Part shown: piece by piece, positions 9,517-19,128 of the stretch
Numbering within the stretch: position 1 is the first letter of the stretch
Layout: every line of letters begins with the position of its first letter
NCBI GenBank assembly: GCA_016184455.1
Contig: JACPCS010000103.1
Coordinates: 28,321-92,320, forward strand
Direction: 5' to 3'
Length of the DNA: 64,000 nt
Source of the DNA: Acidobacteriota bacterium
GTDB lineage: Bacteria; Acidobacteriota; Vicinamibacteria; Vicinamibacterales; UBA2999
Made by a program: the position numbers and the translations under genes
Notes under the pieces: model-generated
The model's input: the letters and a program-made list of their open reading frames with translations, nothing else
What the model was told of the DNA's origin: nothing
Databases searched by the model: none

Positions 9517-12500
9517 ATGTCCCCCGACTGGTACAAGGACGCGATCATCTACGAGGTCCACGTCCGCGGCTTCTACGACAGCAACGCCGACGGGATCGGC
9601 GACTTTCCGGGACTCACCGAGAAGCTGCCGTACCTGCACGACCTCGGCGTGACGTGCCTGTGGCTGCTCCCCTTCTATCCCTCGCCGCTGCGCGACGATG
9701 GATACGACATCGCCGACTACACGTCGATCAACCCGATTTACGGCACCCTCGACGACTTCAAGCGCTTCGTCGACGCCGCGCATGCGCTGCAGATTCGCGT
9801 GCTGACCGAGCTCGTCATCAACCACACCTCCGACCAGCATCCCTGGTTCCAGCGGGCGCGCCGGGCGCCGAAAGGCTCGCCCGAGCGGGCGTACTATGTG
9901 TGGAGCGACACCGACACGACGTACGCGGGCACCCGCGTCATCTTCACCGATACCGAGAAGTCGAACTGGACCTACGACCCGGTCGCGGGCCAGTACTACT
10001 GGCACCGGTTCTTCTCGCACCAGCCGGATCTCAACCTCGACAACCCGGAAGTGCTCCAGGCGATGGTCGATGCCATGCGCTTCTGGCTCGACCTGGGGGT
10101 CGACGCGCTCCGGCTCGACGCCATCCCGTATCTCGTCGAACGCGAAGGGACGATCAACGAGAACCTGCCCGAGACGCACGCGATCCTCAAGCGCATGCGG
10201 CGCGAGGTCGACGCACGCTATCCCGACCGCGCGCTCCTGGCCGATGCGAATCAGTGGCCGTCCGACGTGCAGGCGTACTTCGGCGAGGGCGACGAGTGCC
10301 ACATGGCGTTCCACGTCCCGCTGATGCCGCGCATGTTCATGGCGCTGCGGCAGGAGGAACGGCACCCGATCGTCGAGATCATGAACCAGACGCCGGAGAT
10401 CCCCCCCTCGTGCCAGTGGGCGATCTTCCTGCGCAATCACGACGAGCTGACGCTCGAGATGGTGACCGACGAAGAGCGCGACTACATGTACACGCAGTAC
10501 GCCGCCGACCCGCAGATGCGGCTGAACGTCGGCATCCGGCGGCGGCTCGCGCCGCTCATGGAGAACAGCCGCCGCCGGATCGAGCTGATGAACAGCCTGC
10601 TCTTCTCGATGCCGGGCACGCCGATCATGTACTTCGGCGACGAGATCGGCATGGGCGACAACGTGTACCTCGGCGACCGCAACGGCGTGCGCACGCCCAT
10701 GCAGTGGAGCAGCGACCGCAACGCCGGCTTCTCGCGCGCCGATCCGGCGCGCCTCTTCGCGCCCGTGATCATGGACCCGGTCTACGGCTACGAGGCGATC
10801 AACGTCGAGGCGCAGGAGCGGTCGCCCTTCTCGCTGCTCCACTGGATGAAGCGCATGATCGCGCTGCGCCGGCAGCACGCGGTCTTCGGCCGCGGCTCGC
10901 TGCAGTTCATCTCCGCCGCGAACCGGAAGATCTTCGTCTACATCCGGAAGCACGAGGACGACACGGTCCTCTGCGTGGCGAACCTGTCGCGTACCGTGCA
11001 GCCCGCCGAGATCCCGCTGGCCGAGTTCGAGGGGCTCACGCCGGTCGAGATGCTCGGCCAGACCGAGTTCCCGCGCATCGGCGAGCAGCCGTATTTCCTG
11101 ACGCTGGCGCCATACGGCTTCTACTGGTTCCAGCTCAAGCTCGTCGTCACGCCGATCACCGCGCGGACCGCGCCAGTCGTCGAAGAGCACGGCCCGCTGC
11201 CATCGGTCCTGGCGGGGGCCGTCTGGGAGTCGACGCTCGACGGCGGCCTCCGCACGATCGTCGAGCGCCGGGCGCTCGTGCCGTTTCTCGAGCGTCAGCG
11301 CTGGTTCGGCGGCAAGGCGCGCGCGGTCGCCTCGGCCCGCGTGGCCGACTGGGCCACGCTGCGCGGGGGCGCGCTGCCGGCGTTCCTGACGATCGTGGAG
11401 GTCGACTACCGCGACGGCGGCCGCGAACAGTACGTCCTGCCGCTCGCGATGTCGGAGGAGACCACGCTGGAGCGGGAGCACCCGGCGGCGGTGCTCGCCC
11501 GGATCACCGGCGCGCGCAAAGGGCTGCTCTACGACGGCCTCTTCGATGACGACACGTGCACGCGGCTCCTGGGGCTCATCGAGGAGGTCGGCGAGCTGCC
11601 GATGCGGCGCGGACGCCTGCGCACGATGAGCCACCATCTGCCCGAACGCGTCCCGCCCGATCTGGTGCGCCCGATCGTCCGCACGCCGCTCGATCAGAGC
11701 AACACGTCCGTCTTCTTCGGCAAGCGGTTCGTGATGAAGCTGTTCCGGCGCACCCAGCCCGGGCCGAACCCCGACCTCGAGATGAGCGACTTCCTGCCGC
11801 GCCACGGCTTCACGCGCGTGCCGCCGCTCGGAGGCGCGATCACCTACGCTCGCAACGGCGAGGAGCCGGCAGCCGTCGCCATGCTCCAGCAGTACATGTA
11901 CAACCAGGGCACCGGCTGGCACGTCACGATCGAGGAGCTCGGGCGCTACTTCGAGCGGGTGATGGCCCTGCCGCCGCCGCACGCCTCGCCTGAGGCCGCG
12001 CGCGACTGGGTGTTCGGGCCCCACCGCGCCACCCCCGGTGCGCCGAGCCTCGAGGCGCCGGCGCCGCCCGACGAGATCGCAGAGGCGATCGGCACCTACC
12101 TGACGATCGCCGGCGTGCTCGGACGACGCACGGGCGAGCTGCACGTGCATCTCGCCGTCGGCAACGGCGACGCGGCGTTCGCGCCGATCCCGCTCGGCCG
12201 CACCGAGGTGAAGCGGCTCGTCGCGGGCGTCGAGCGGCACGCGGCCGACCAGCTCGCGCTCGTCGAGCGCGCACTCCCGCAGCTCGACGATCGCCGCCGC
12301 GAGCTCGCCGAGCGGGTGCTCGCGCGCCGGCGCGATCTGCTGCGCGTGCTCGACGAGTCGGCCGACGTGCTCGAGGCCGGGCAGGCCATCCGGTGCCACG
12401 GCGACTTCCATCTCGGTCAGGTGCTCGTCCACGAAGGCGACGTCATCCTCTTCGACTTCGAGGGTGAGCCGGCGCGGCCGCTGTCGGAGCGGCGCGCGAA

Positions 12501-12849
12501 GATGTCGCCGCTGCGCGACGTCGCGGGGATGCTGCGGTCGTTCAGCTACGCGGCGCTGACGGCGCTCAGCGCAGCGACGCTCACGCGCGCGGAAGACGTG
12601 GAGCGGCTGGCGCCATGGGCCGACGCCTGGGAAACGCGGGTGAGCGGTACCTTCCTCCACGCCTATCTCGATGCGGTGCGGCAGTCGCCGATCCTGCCGC
12701 CGCGCGTCGAGGATCTCGAGGCGCTCCTCGCGGTGTTCGTGCTCGACAAGGCGCTCTACGAGCTCGGGTACGAGCTGAACAACCGTCCCGACTGGGTGCA
12801 CATCCCGCTCGCGGGGCTGCTGCGTCTGCCGTCGCCGCTCGTCGCCTAG
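9517..12849 (+). CDS. treS: Trehalose synthase-maltokinase fusion (TreS-Mak)
   Basis: 1110-residue bifunctional enzyme. Residues about 1-545 are a GH13 trehalose synthase that interconverts trehalose and maltose (N-terminal DWYKDAIIYEVHVRGF; nucleophile Asp201 in LRLDAIPY; FLRNHDELTLEM). Residues about 570-1110 are a maltokinase-type aminoglycoside-kinase fold that phosphorylates maltose to maltose-1-phosphate, with the catalytic loop CHGDFHLGQVL (Asp963) and ILFDFEGEP for metal binding. The fusion channels trehalose to GlgE. With glgX and glgE upstream this is an almost complete GlgE pathway; only branching enzyme glgB is missing from the window. Confidence 0.96.
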   Translation: MSPDWYKDAIIYEVHVRGFYDSNADGIGDFPGLTEKLPYLHDLGVTCLWLLPFYPSPLRDDGYDIADYTSINPIYGTLDDFKRFVDAAHALQIRVLTELVINHTSDQHPWFQRARRAPKGSPERAYYVWSDTDTTYAGTRVIFTDTEKSNWTYDPVAGQYYWHRFFSHQPDLNLDNPEVLQAMVDAMRFWLDLGVDALRLDAIPYLVEREGTINENLPETHAILKRMRREVDARYPDRALLADANQWPSDVQAYFGEGDECHMAFHVPLMPRMFMALRQEERHPIVEIMNQTPEIPPSCQWAIFLRNHDELTLEMVTDEERDYMYTQYAADPQMRLNVGIRRRLAPLMENSRRRIELMNSLLFSMPGTPIMYFGDEIGMGDNVYLGDRNGVRTPMQWSSDRNAGFSRADPARLFAPVIMDPVYGYEAINVEAQERSPFSLLHWMKRMIALRRQHAVFGRGSLQFISAANRKIFVYIRKHEDDTVLCVANLSRTVQPAEIPLAEFEGLTPVEMLGQTEFPRIGEQPYFLTLAPYGFYWFQLKLVVTPITARTAPVVEEHGPLPSVLAGAVWESTLDGGLRTIVERRALVPFLERQRWFGGKARAVASARVADWATLRGGALPAFLTIVEVDYRDGGREQYVLPLAMSEETTLEREHPAAVLARITGARKGLLYDGLFDDDTCTRLLGLIEEVGELPMRRGRLRTMSHHLPERVPPDLVRPIVRTPLDQSNTSVFFGKRFVMKLFRRTQPGPNPDLEMSDFLPRHGFTRVPPLGGAITYARNGEEPAAVAMLQQYMYNQGTGWHVTIEELGRYFERVMALPPPHASPEAARDWVFGPHRATPGAPSLEAPAPPDEIAEAIGTYLTIAGVLGRRTGELHVHLAVGNGDAAFAPIPLGRTEVKRLVAGVERHAADQLALVERALPQLDDRRRELAERVLARRRDLLRVLDESADVLEAGQAIRCHGDFHLGQVLVHEGDVILFDFEGEPARPLSERRAKMSPLRDVAGMLRSFSYAALTALSAATLTRAEDVERLAPWADAWETRVSGTFLHAYLDAVRQSPILPPRVEDLEALLAVFVLDKALYELGYELNNRPDWVHIPLAGLLRLPSPLVA

Positions 12850-12850
12850 A

Positions 12851-12899
12851 TCGTTCGGATCGTTCGGTCCGTTCGAATCGTTCGGATCGTTCGGGTCGT
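12851..12899. repeat. Tandem 9-bp repeat, consensus TCGTTCGGA
   Basis: Five consecutive 9-bp units (12851, 12860, 12869, 12878, 12887) plus a partial sixth, starting one base after the treS-mak stop. Units 1 and 4 are identical; the others differ at one to three positions. Too short and too regular for a CRISPR. It may be a simple-sequence expansion. Confidence 0.85.
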
Positions 12900-12940
12900 G
12901 GCCTCGCTCTTGCACAACGCGTCCGCCGCTGGAGGCGACC

Positions 12941-13319
12941 ATGGCGATGCGCACCGTTCAGGATCTCTTCGAACACGAGCTGCAGGACATCTACGCCGGC
13001 GAGCAGGCGCTCGTCGATGCGCTCGCGCAGATGGCCGGGGAAAGCCGCGATCGCGAGATCAAGAAGGCGTACACGCGGCACCGGCGCGAGACGCAGGGGC
13101 AGATCCGCCGGCTCCAGCGGATCTTCAGGCTGATCGGACGCCGGCCAGAAGGTCGAGCGCTACGAGATCTCGTCGTACGAGAACCTCATCGATATGGCCG
13201 ACAAGCTCGGCCTCGCCGACGCGATCGACCTGCTCGAGCACACTCTGCAGGAGGAGGACGCCGCGCTCAACACGCTGAAGGTCTTCGCCTCCGAATTCGA
13301 TGTGACCGAGGAGATGTAG
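12941..13319 (+). pseudogene. DUF892 (YciE-like) ferritin-like protein, internally deleted
   Basis: The first 67 or so residues (start of a four-helix DUF892 protein: LFEHELQDIYAGEQALVDAL, then helix 2) end at about 13140, and the family's C-terminal half continues in another frame: QKVERYEISSYENL, LADAIDLLEHTLQEEDAAL, ending TAG at 13317-13319. The two parts adjoin without overlap. About 40 residues usually found between them (end of helix 2 to start of helix 3) are absent and the frame changes. DUF892 proteins are small stress-related di-iron-like proteins of unclear role; this copy is unlikely to fold. Confidence 0.75.
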
Positions 13320-13356
13320 ACGGAGGTAGAATCCGACTGATTGAGAGATTGTCACC

Positions 13357-13590
13357 ATGGCGAAGAAGAGTACCGATCCGGCGGCGCCCCGGACGACCAC
13401 ACGGCGCCGCGCAGCCGGCGCCACGCCGCCGCCAGGCTCCGCCGACGACAAGGCCGGCCGAAACCCGACGCACGACGAGATCGCTGACGCGGCGTACCGC
13501 CGGTACCTGAGCCGCGGCGGCGAGCACGGCCGCGACTTCGACGACTGGCTCGAGGCCGAGCGGGAACTGCGCCAGCGAACGTCGCAATGA
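13357..13590 (+). CDS. DUF2934 family small protein
   Basis: 77 residues. A basic, Pro- and Ala-rich N-terminal half is followed by the compact DUF2934 motif: DEIADAAYRRYLSRGG, then DFDDWLEAERELRQR. Function of the family is unknown; it is widespread in soil bacteria and often sits near stress genes, as here behind a DUF892 gene and before ku-ligD. Confidence 0.8.
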   Translation: MAKKSTDPAAPRTTTRRRAAGATPPPGSADDKAGRNPTHDEIADAAYRRYLSRGGEHGRDFDDWLEAERELRQRTSQ

Positions 13591-13687
13591 CCAACGCCCA
13601 TGTGCAACTTCCAACTTCCACCTCCCAAATGGCTGAGAGTTGGGGGTTCGGGAGTTGGGGTTTGAGATTTGCAGATGCCCCTTCCGT
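13591..13687. other. Short G/T-rich intergenic spacer before ku
   Basis: About 100 bp with two AGTTGGGG copies (13638 and 13653) and two AACTTCC copies (13602 and 13609). The arms are partly complementary, so a weak hairpin is possible. No gene seen. Confidence 0.4.
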
Positions 13688-14533
13688 ATGGCGCGTGCAC
13701 TCTGGAAGGGCTCGATCGCGTTCGGTCTCGTCAGCATCCCCGTCGAGCTCCACACGGCGGTCCGTGACTCCCGTCCGCGCTTCCGTCTGCTTCACGCTGA
13801 CGATCGATCCCCGGTACGTTTCGAGCGCGTCTGCGCCCGCGAGGGCAAGACGGTCGCCTGGGACGAGCTGGTCAAGGGATACGAGTACGAGAAGGGCCGG
13901 TTCGTCGTGCTCACGAAGGAAGACTTCCGGGCGGCCGCGCTCGAGAAGACGCGGACGATCGACATCCGCAGCTTCGTCAAGGGGCCGGAGATCGACGATC
14001 GCTTCTTCGAGGCGTCGTACTTTCTGGTGCCCCCCAAGGGCAGCGAGCGCGCCTACGCGCTGCTGCGCGAAGCGATGCGCGGGGCGGATCTGGTCGGCAT
14101 CGCGACGATCGTGCTCCGCGACGGGCAGCACCTGGCCGCGCTCGAAGTGGTCGGCGACGCGATCGTCCTCACGCAGATGCGCTATCCCGAAGAGCTCGTC
14201 GATACGTCCGTCTACACGTTTCCGGCCGCGAAGGATCTCCGGAAACCGGAGCTGGAGATGGCGCGGACGCTCGTCGAGAACCTGGCCGACCAGTGGGACC
14301 CGACGCAGTACAGTGATCAGTACCGCGAGAACCTGATGCGCATCATCCGCGCGCGCATGAAGGGCACCGAGCCGAAGCTGGTCGAGGCGGTGGAGCCGCG
14401 CGAGGCCGAAGTGGTCGACCTGATGGAGCGGCTGCGGCGCTCGCTCGAGGCGTCGGGCGCCGGGGCCCGCAAGCCCGCCCGCGCCCGGGCGCGGAAGACC
14501 ACGCCGAAGGCCAAGCGGACACGGGCCGCGTAA
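13688..14533 (+). CDS. ku: Non-homologous end-joining protein Ku
   Basis: 281 residues. Binds DNA double-strand ends as a homodimer ring and recruits LigD. Starts MARALWKGSIAFGLVSIPV, the canonical bacterial Ku N-terminus; VCAREGKTVAWDELVKGYEY and YFLVPPKGSERAYALL are further family blocks. A Lys/Arg/Ala-rich C-terminal tail (about 25 residues) is typical of bacterial Ku. ATG 13688 chosen over the upstream frame because homology begins there. ligD follows 31 bp later; the two are certainly partners. Confidence 0.95.
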   Translation: MARALWKGSIAFGLVSIPVELHTAVRDSRPRFRLLHADDRSPVRFERVCAREGKTVAWDELVKGYEYEKGRFVVLTKEDFRAAALEKTRTIDIRSFVKGPEIDDRFFEASYFLVPPKGSERAYALLREAMRGADLVGIATIVLRDGQHLAALEVVGDAIVLTQMRYPEELVDTSVYTFPAAKDLRKPELEMARTLVENLADQWDPTQYSDQYRENLMRIIRARMKGTEPKLVEAVEPREAEVVDLMERLRRSLEASGAGARKPARARARKTTPKAKRTRAA

Positions 14534-14564
14534 GCCACGCACGACTCACGACGCACACCTCACG

Positions 14565-16574
14565 ATGCTCTGGCGGGACGACCCGGCCGCCGTAAGGCCG
14601 ATGCTGGCGACGACGGCGGTCGCGCCGCTCGAGGCGGGCGATCTCGCGTACGAGCCGAAGTACGACGGTATTCGCGCCATCGCGGCCATGGAGCCGGGTG
14701 GCGCCGTGCGGTTCTGGTCGCGCCTCGGCAACGAGAAGACCGCGCAGTTTCCGGAGGTTGCCGGCGCGCTCCGTCAGTGGGCGCGCCGCCTCGATCGGCC
14801 GGTCGTCGTCGACGGCGAGATCGTGGCCACCGACGAGGACGGCAGGCCGCTCGGCTTTCAGCGGCTGCAGGGGCGGATTCACCTGAAGGCGGCGCCCCGT
14901 AAGGGGGCGCCCGTCACCTACATCGTCTTTGATCTCCTGCGCGACGGCGATGAGGACCTGCGCGCGCGTCCGCTGCGCGAGCGGCGCGCGCGGCTCGAAG
15001 CGCTCATCGACCGGAGCGGCAACACGCATGTACGTCCGAGCGAGCAGGTGATTGGCGACGGCCGCGCGCTGCACGCGCGGGCGCAGGCCGAAGGCTGGGA
15101 AGGGCTCATCGCCAAGCGGCTCGACTCGCGCTACGCGGCGGGCCGCCGCTCCCCCGACTGGCGCAAGCTGAAGCTCGTGCGCCGGCAGGCCTGCGTGGTC
15201 GGCGGCTGGACCGATCCGCGCGGCTCGCGGCCGTTCTTCGGCGCGCTGCTGCTTGGCGTGTACGACGAACGCGGACGGCTGCAGTACGTCGGCCATACCG
15301 GCGCCGGCTTCACGGACGCCGAGCTCGGACGCGTCTGGAAGCGGCTGCACGCGCTCGAGACGAAGACGTCGCCGTTTGCCGTGACGCCTCGCACCAACGA
15401 GCGCCCGCACTGGACGCGCCCCGAGCTCGTCGCCGAGGTGAAGTTCACCGAGTGGACCGCGGACGGCCGGCTGCGTCACCCGACCTACCTCGGCCTGCGC
15501 GACGACATGCGGCCCCAGGACGTGCGCAAGGAACCGGACACGCTGCTCGAGAAGCCTGTGGCGCGGGCCGAACGCGCCTCGGCGGCCGATCGGAGAACGC
15601 GGCCGCGGATCTCGCCGACGGCGATCGGTCGGCTGCTCGAGCAGATCGACGCGATCGAGCGCGGCCGCGGCGACGGCGTGCTCGAGCTGCCCGGCGGCGA
15701 CCGCCTCGAGGTGACCAATCTCCGCAAGGTGTTCTGGGGGCGGCTGAAGCTCACCAAAGCTGATCTCTTCCGCCACTACATTCGCGTCGCGCCGTACATC
15801 CTGCCGGCGATCGCCGATCGTCCGCTGGTGATGAAGCGCTATCCGAACGGCGTCGACGCGAAGCCGTTCTATCAGCACCGCGCGCCCGACCGGCGCCCCG
15901 CCGGCGTGCGCGTCGAGTATGCGACCAGCGAGTCCGAGACGCGGCCCCATCTCGTCGGCGGATCGCTCACCACGCTCCTCTACACCGTGCAGCTGGCCGC
16001 CATCTCGCAGGATCCCTGGTTCTCGCGCGTGCAGTCGGAGGACGTGGTCGACCACGTGGCGTTCGACCTGGATCCGCCCGAGGATGCGCCGTTCTCGCGC
16101 GTGCGCGACGCGGCGCGCTGGGTGCGCGACGAGCTGCAGACGCTCGGGGCGCCGGCGTGCGCGAAGACCTCGGGCGCGGGCGGGCTGCACGTCTACGTGC
16201 CGATGCCGCCGGATACGCCGTATCAGGCGGGGCTGCTGTTCTGCCAGATCGTGGCGACAATCGTCGCGCGGAAGCACCCGAAAGCCGCCACCATCGAGCG
16301 GTCGCTCGCGGCGCGGGGACGGCGCATCTACGTCGACTCCCTGCAGAACGTCCGCGGCAAGACGCTGGCGAGCGTCTACAGCGCGCGCGCCAACGCGTTT
16401 GCCGGCGTCTCGACGCCGGTGACGTGGGCGGAGATTGACGAGGGCGTGTCGCCGCGCGACTTCACGATCCGCACCTTTGCCGCGCGGCTCGAGGCCGTGG
16501 GCGATCTGTGGGCGGCGCTGCGCCGATCGAAGGGAGCAAATCTGCGGGCGGTGATGCAGTACGCAGAACCGTGA
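14565..16574 (+). CDS. ligD: ATP-dependent DNA ligase LigD (ligase plus polymerase domains)
   Basis: 669 residues that seal and fill in double-strand breaks with Ku. Residues about 1-330: nucleotidyltransferase and OB domain of an ATP-dependent ligase, with adenylated Lys32 in YEPKYDGIR and DGEIVATDEDG. Residues about 370-660: archaeo-eukaryotic primase-type polymerase domain (LTKADLFRHYIRVA, VAFDLDPPEDAPF with metal-binding Asp residues, KTSGAGGLHVYVP). The order is ligase-polymerase and the 3'-phosphoesterase domain present in many LigD proteins is absent, so end cleaning would need another enzyme. Confidence 0.95.
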   Translation: MLWRDDPAAVRPMLATTAVAPLEAGDLAYEPKYDGIRAIAAMEPGGAVRFWSRLGNEKTAQFPEVAGALRQWARRLDRPVVVDGEIVATDEDGRPLGFQRLQGRIHLKAAPRKGAPVTYIVFDLLRDGDEDLRARPLRERRARLEALIDRSGNTHVRPSEQVIGDGRALHARAQAEGWEGLIAKRLDSRYAAGRRSPDWRKLKLVRRQACVVGGWTDPRGSRPFFGALLLGVYDERGRLQYVGHTGAGFTDAELGRVWKRLHALETKTSPFAVTPRTNERPHWTRPELVAEVKFTEWTADGRLRHPTYLGLRDDMRPQDVRKEPDTLLEKPVARAERASAADRRTRPRISPTAIGRLLEQIDAIERGRGDGVLELPGGDRLEVTNLRKVFWGRLKLTKADLFRHYIRVAPYILPAIADRPLVMKRYPNGVDAKPFYQHRAPDRRPAGVRVEYATSESETRPHLVGGSLTTLLYTVQLAAISQDPWFSRVQSEDVVDHVAFDLDPPEDAPFSRVRDAARWVRDELQTLGAPACAKTSGAGGLHVYVPMPPDTPYQAGLLFCQIVATIVARKHPKAATIERSLAARGRRIYVDSLQNVRGKTLASVYSARANAFAGVSTPVTWAEIDEGVSPRDFTIRTFAARLEAVGDLWAALRRSKGANLRAVMQYAEP

Positions 16575-16675
16575 ACCACGACGCGCACGAAGCACACGAA
16601 TCGTCTCGTTTCGTTTCGTGACCTCTCCCAGTCGAGCTCGGAAAACGGCATCGGACACCTCCGACGGCCGTGAAT

Positions 16676-18826
16676 TCAAAACGTAAACCGGACCTCGCCG
16701 ACGACCTGCCGCTTCAGCACGTCGCCGAAGATGTGCTGCATGACGTCCTGATCGGCCAGGTTCGTCACCTTGAGGCTCGTGATGACCCGCTCGCCGGCCC
16801 AGCGGACGCCGAAGCCGGCGTTCACGATCGTGTACGGCTCCGTCACGCCCGCGAATCGCGCGTCGAGCACGTCCTGCCAGTACGCCTCGTCCGTGTGGTT
16901 GACGCTCAGGTTGCCGAGCACGCGGCGATAGCTGACGTCGAATCCCGCGTTGAACCGGTTCTTCGGCGGCCAGTTGATGTCGTCGATCGTCGTCCCCGGC
17001 GGCAGATCCTCCGCCACCGGCTTCGCCTGGTACGAGTAGTTGGTGAAGACCGTGAGCGAGCGGTTCACCGTGAGATCGACGCCCAGCTCGACGCCCTTGT
17101 CTTTGATCGTCCCGAGGTTCAGGTACGTGAAGCGCGACGGCAGTACGACCGGCGGAGTCAGCCCTGCGAGCACGCCGAGGATGGCGGGCGGCAGCGGCCA
17201 GCCGGGCGGCGGGCTCGCGGGCGTGAACGCCGCCACCGGCGTGAAGTAGATGCCGTCGTCGGTCACGTTGTAGTAGAAGGCGGCCGTCACGGTCGCGCGC
17301 CCGCCCAGAACACCCGTGTACCCCACCTCGTAGGCCGTCATCGTCTCCTGCTTGAGTTCCGGGTTGCCGACGGCGCGAATCGGGAAGACGAAGCGCGCGA
17401 GCGCCGGCGACAGCGCGCTGAGGTTCACCTCGTTCAGCACCGTCGTGTCGATGTGATTGTTGATGAACGACGGCGCGCGGAACGCGCGGTTGAACGACAC
17501 GCGGAATGTCTGCGCCTGGACCGGCTTCACCATGAACGTCGTCCGCGGCGAGAACACCGCATCGTCAATCGAGGAGAACTTGTCGACGCGTCCGCCGACG
17601 ACCCAGCGGAAGTGGTTGCCGAAGAAGATCTCGTCCTGGATGTAGCCGCCCCCCTCGTTGCGGTCGTCGCCGGCGGGCGCCAGCGAGATGTCGAACGCGT
17701 TGTGGCGGTAATTGCCGCCGAACGCGAGCACGTGGCGCGTGCCGATCGATCGGGCGTCGGCCGCCTCGATGTCGAAGGTCTTGGTATCGAAGACGAGCGG
17801 CAGCGGCCGGCCGTTCGGCTGGAACGCCAGCAGGTTCGACGCGCTGCCGTCGAGCAGGTTCGTGAAGAAGGCGATCCGCCTCGCGCCGTTCTGGTACCGG
17901 GTGGAGAAGTAGCTCATCCGCGAGTCGCTCGAGATATCGAACGGCCCGATGCCGCTGTGAATGATGCCTTCGGTGCCGGCGATGCCGCCGCTGAAGGAGA
18001 CCGTACCGCCGCTGGCGATGTCGTAGTCGACGCGCGCGTCGAATTTCGGCTGCGAGGTCCCTTCGTTCGTGAACGGCGGATAGGGTGTGCGGAACGAGTT
18101 CGCAATTGTCCCCACGGGCCTGGGCAGCGGGTCCTGGGTCAAGTAGCCGGCCGACAGCTTGTAGGCCCAGCGATCGTTGACCGCCTGCGCGTGCGAGCCG
18201 TTGACGTAGAACAGTGAGCCGCTGTCGCGATCGACGCCCTGGGCGCTCCGGTTGAACGCGCCGGCCCCGATCGTCACCGTCGTGGGCGCCTGCGCGGCGA
18301 GCTCGCGCGGCGACCGCGTGATCACGTTGATGACACCGGTCATCGCATTCGCGCCCCACACGGCGGAGGCGGGCCCGCGGATCACCTCGATCTGGCGGAT
18401 CTCGGGCAGGTTGGTCGGCACCAGATCCCACATGACCATGCCGAAGAAGTCGAGGTAGACGCTGCGGCCGTCGACGAGCGCGAGCTGGGAGGTCGCGAGC
18501 GTGGACGTGGCGCCACGGGTGGTGATGTTGATGTCGCGCGCCGAGCCCTGCGACACGTTGATGCCGGGCACGGTCCGGAGCAGGTCGCCCATGTTCGTCG
18601 TCGGCGAATTCTGAATCGTCGTCGTCGGAACGAGCGTGACCGCGGCAGGGGCATTGACCAGCTGCTGTTCGGTGCGCGACGCGGTGACGACGACCTGTTC
18701 CTCGTACGACACCGGCTGGTCCTGCTCCTGGTTGTCAGCCGGCGGTGTCTGCGCGGGCGCCTGCTGGGCGACGAGCGGCGTGGCAGTCACCAGCATGGCG
18801 ACGACGATGAAAAGGCGCAGCAGCAT
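16676..18826 (-). CDS. TonB-dependent outer-membrane receptor
   Basis: 716-residue outer-membrane channel for iron chelates, vitamins or glycans, powered by TonB. Signal peptide at residues 1-20 (MLLRLFIVVAMLVTATPLVA), then a plug domain with QVVVTASRTEQ (TonB-box region), MGDLLRTVPGINVSQG and VIRGPASAVWGANAMTGVIN. The rest is a 22-strand barrel ending in VGEVRFTF, a normal terminal aromatic. ATG 18826 is preferred to the longer frame because AGGAG lies just before it. Substrate unknown; no transporter genes adjoin. Confidence 0.92.
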   Translation of the reverse strand: MLLRLFIVVAMLVTATPLVAQQAPAQTPPADNQEQDQPVSYEEQVVVTASRTEQQLVNAPAAVTLVPTTTIQNSPTTNMGDLLRTVPGINVSQGSARDINITTRGATSTLATSQLALVDGRSVYLDFFGMVMWDLVPTNLPEIRQIEVIRGPASAVWGANAMTGVINVITRSPRELAAQAPTTVTIGAGAFNRSAQGVDRDSGSLFYVNGSHAQAVNDRWAYKLSAGYLTQDPLPRPVGTIANSFRTPYPPFTNEGTSQPKFDARVDYDIASGGTVSFSGGIAGTEGIIHSGIGPFDISSDSRMSYFSTRYQNGARRIAFFTNLLDGSASNLLAFQPNGRPLPLVFDTKTFDIEAADARSIGTRHVLAFGGNYRHNAFDISLAPAGDDRNEGGGYIQDEIFFGNHFRWVVGGRVDKFSSIDDAVFSPRTTFMVKPVQAQTFRVSFNRAFRAPSFINNHIDTTVLNEVNLSALSPALARFVFPIRAVGNPELKQETMTAYEVGYTGVLGGRATVTAAFYYNVTDDGIYFTPVAAFTPASPPPGWPLPPAILGVLAGLTPPVVLPSRFTYLNLGTIKDKGVELGVDLTVNRSLTVFTNYSYQAKPVAEDLPPGTTIDDINWPPKNRFNAGFDVSYRRVLGNLSVNHTDEAYWQDVLDARFAGVTEPYTIVNAGFGVRWAGERVITSLKVTNLADQDVMQHIFGDVLKRQVVGEVRFTF

Positions 18827-18887
18827 CGGGATGATCTCCTTCGATCGGATCGCGGGGGCGAGCGGAGCTATTGTCAGCCGCCCGTCT

Positions 18888-18914
18888 AGTATATTGTTGC
18901 CGGTGGAGGCGCAA
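18888..18914 (-). promoter_or_regulatory. Candidate promoter of the TonB-dependent receptor
   Basis: On the minus strand TATACT (18893-18888) resembles a -10 box, with TTGCGC (18914-18909) 15 nt upstream as a poor -35. It lies 62 bp before the receptor start in an otherwise GC-rich stretch. The short spacing makes it tentative. Confidence 0.35.
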
Positions 18915-18949
18915 GGCGGAAAAACCCGCGTGATATGATGGCCATTCAT

Positions 18950-19026
<77 letters not shown>

Positions 19027-19128
19027 GCCTTCCTCCCCTGACGAATACCGCCCCTTCTCAGGAGCCAGGTTGCTGCGCCTCGTGATATAAACCTGCCCAT
19101 CCGGACAGTCGAAAGAGGAATTCTGGAG

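Noticed and set aside
12851..12899. Possible CRISPR array
   Set aside because: Units are 9 bp with no spacers and no cas genes; plain tandem repeat. No CRISPR found in the window.
9511..12954. 1147-codon open frame antisense to treS-mak, and similar long antisense frames (5221-7254, 7326-9470, 14343-16679, 48367-50574, 52258-53547)
   Set aside because: High-GC shadow frames: Arg/Ala/His-rich without domains, opposite genes with clear catalytic motifs.
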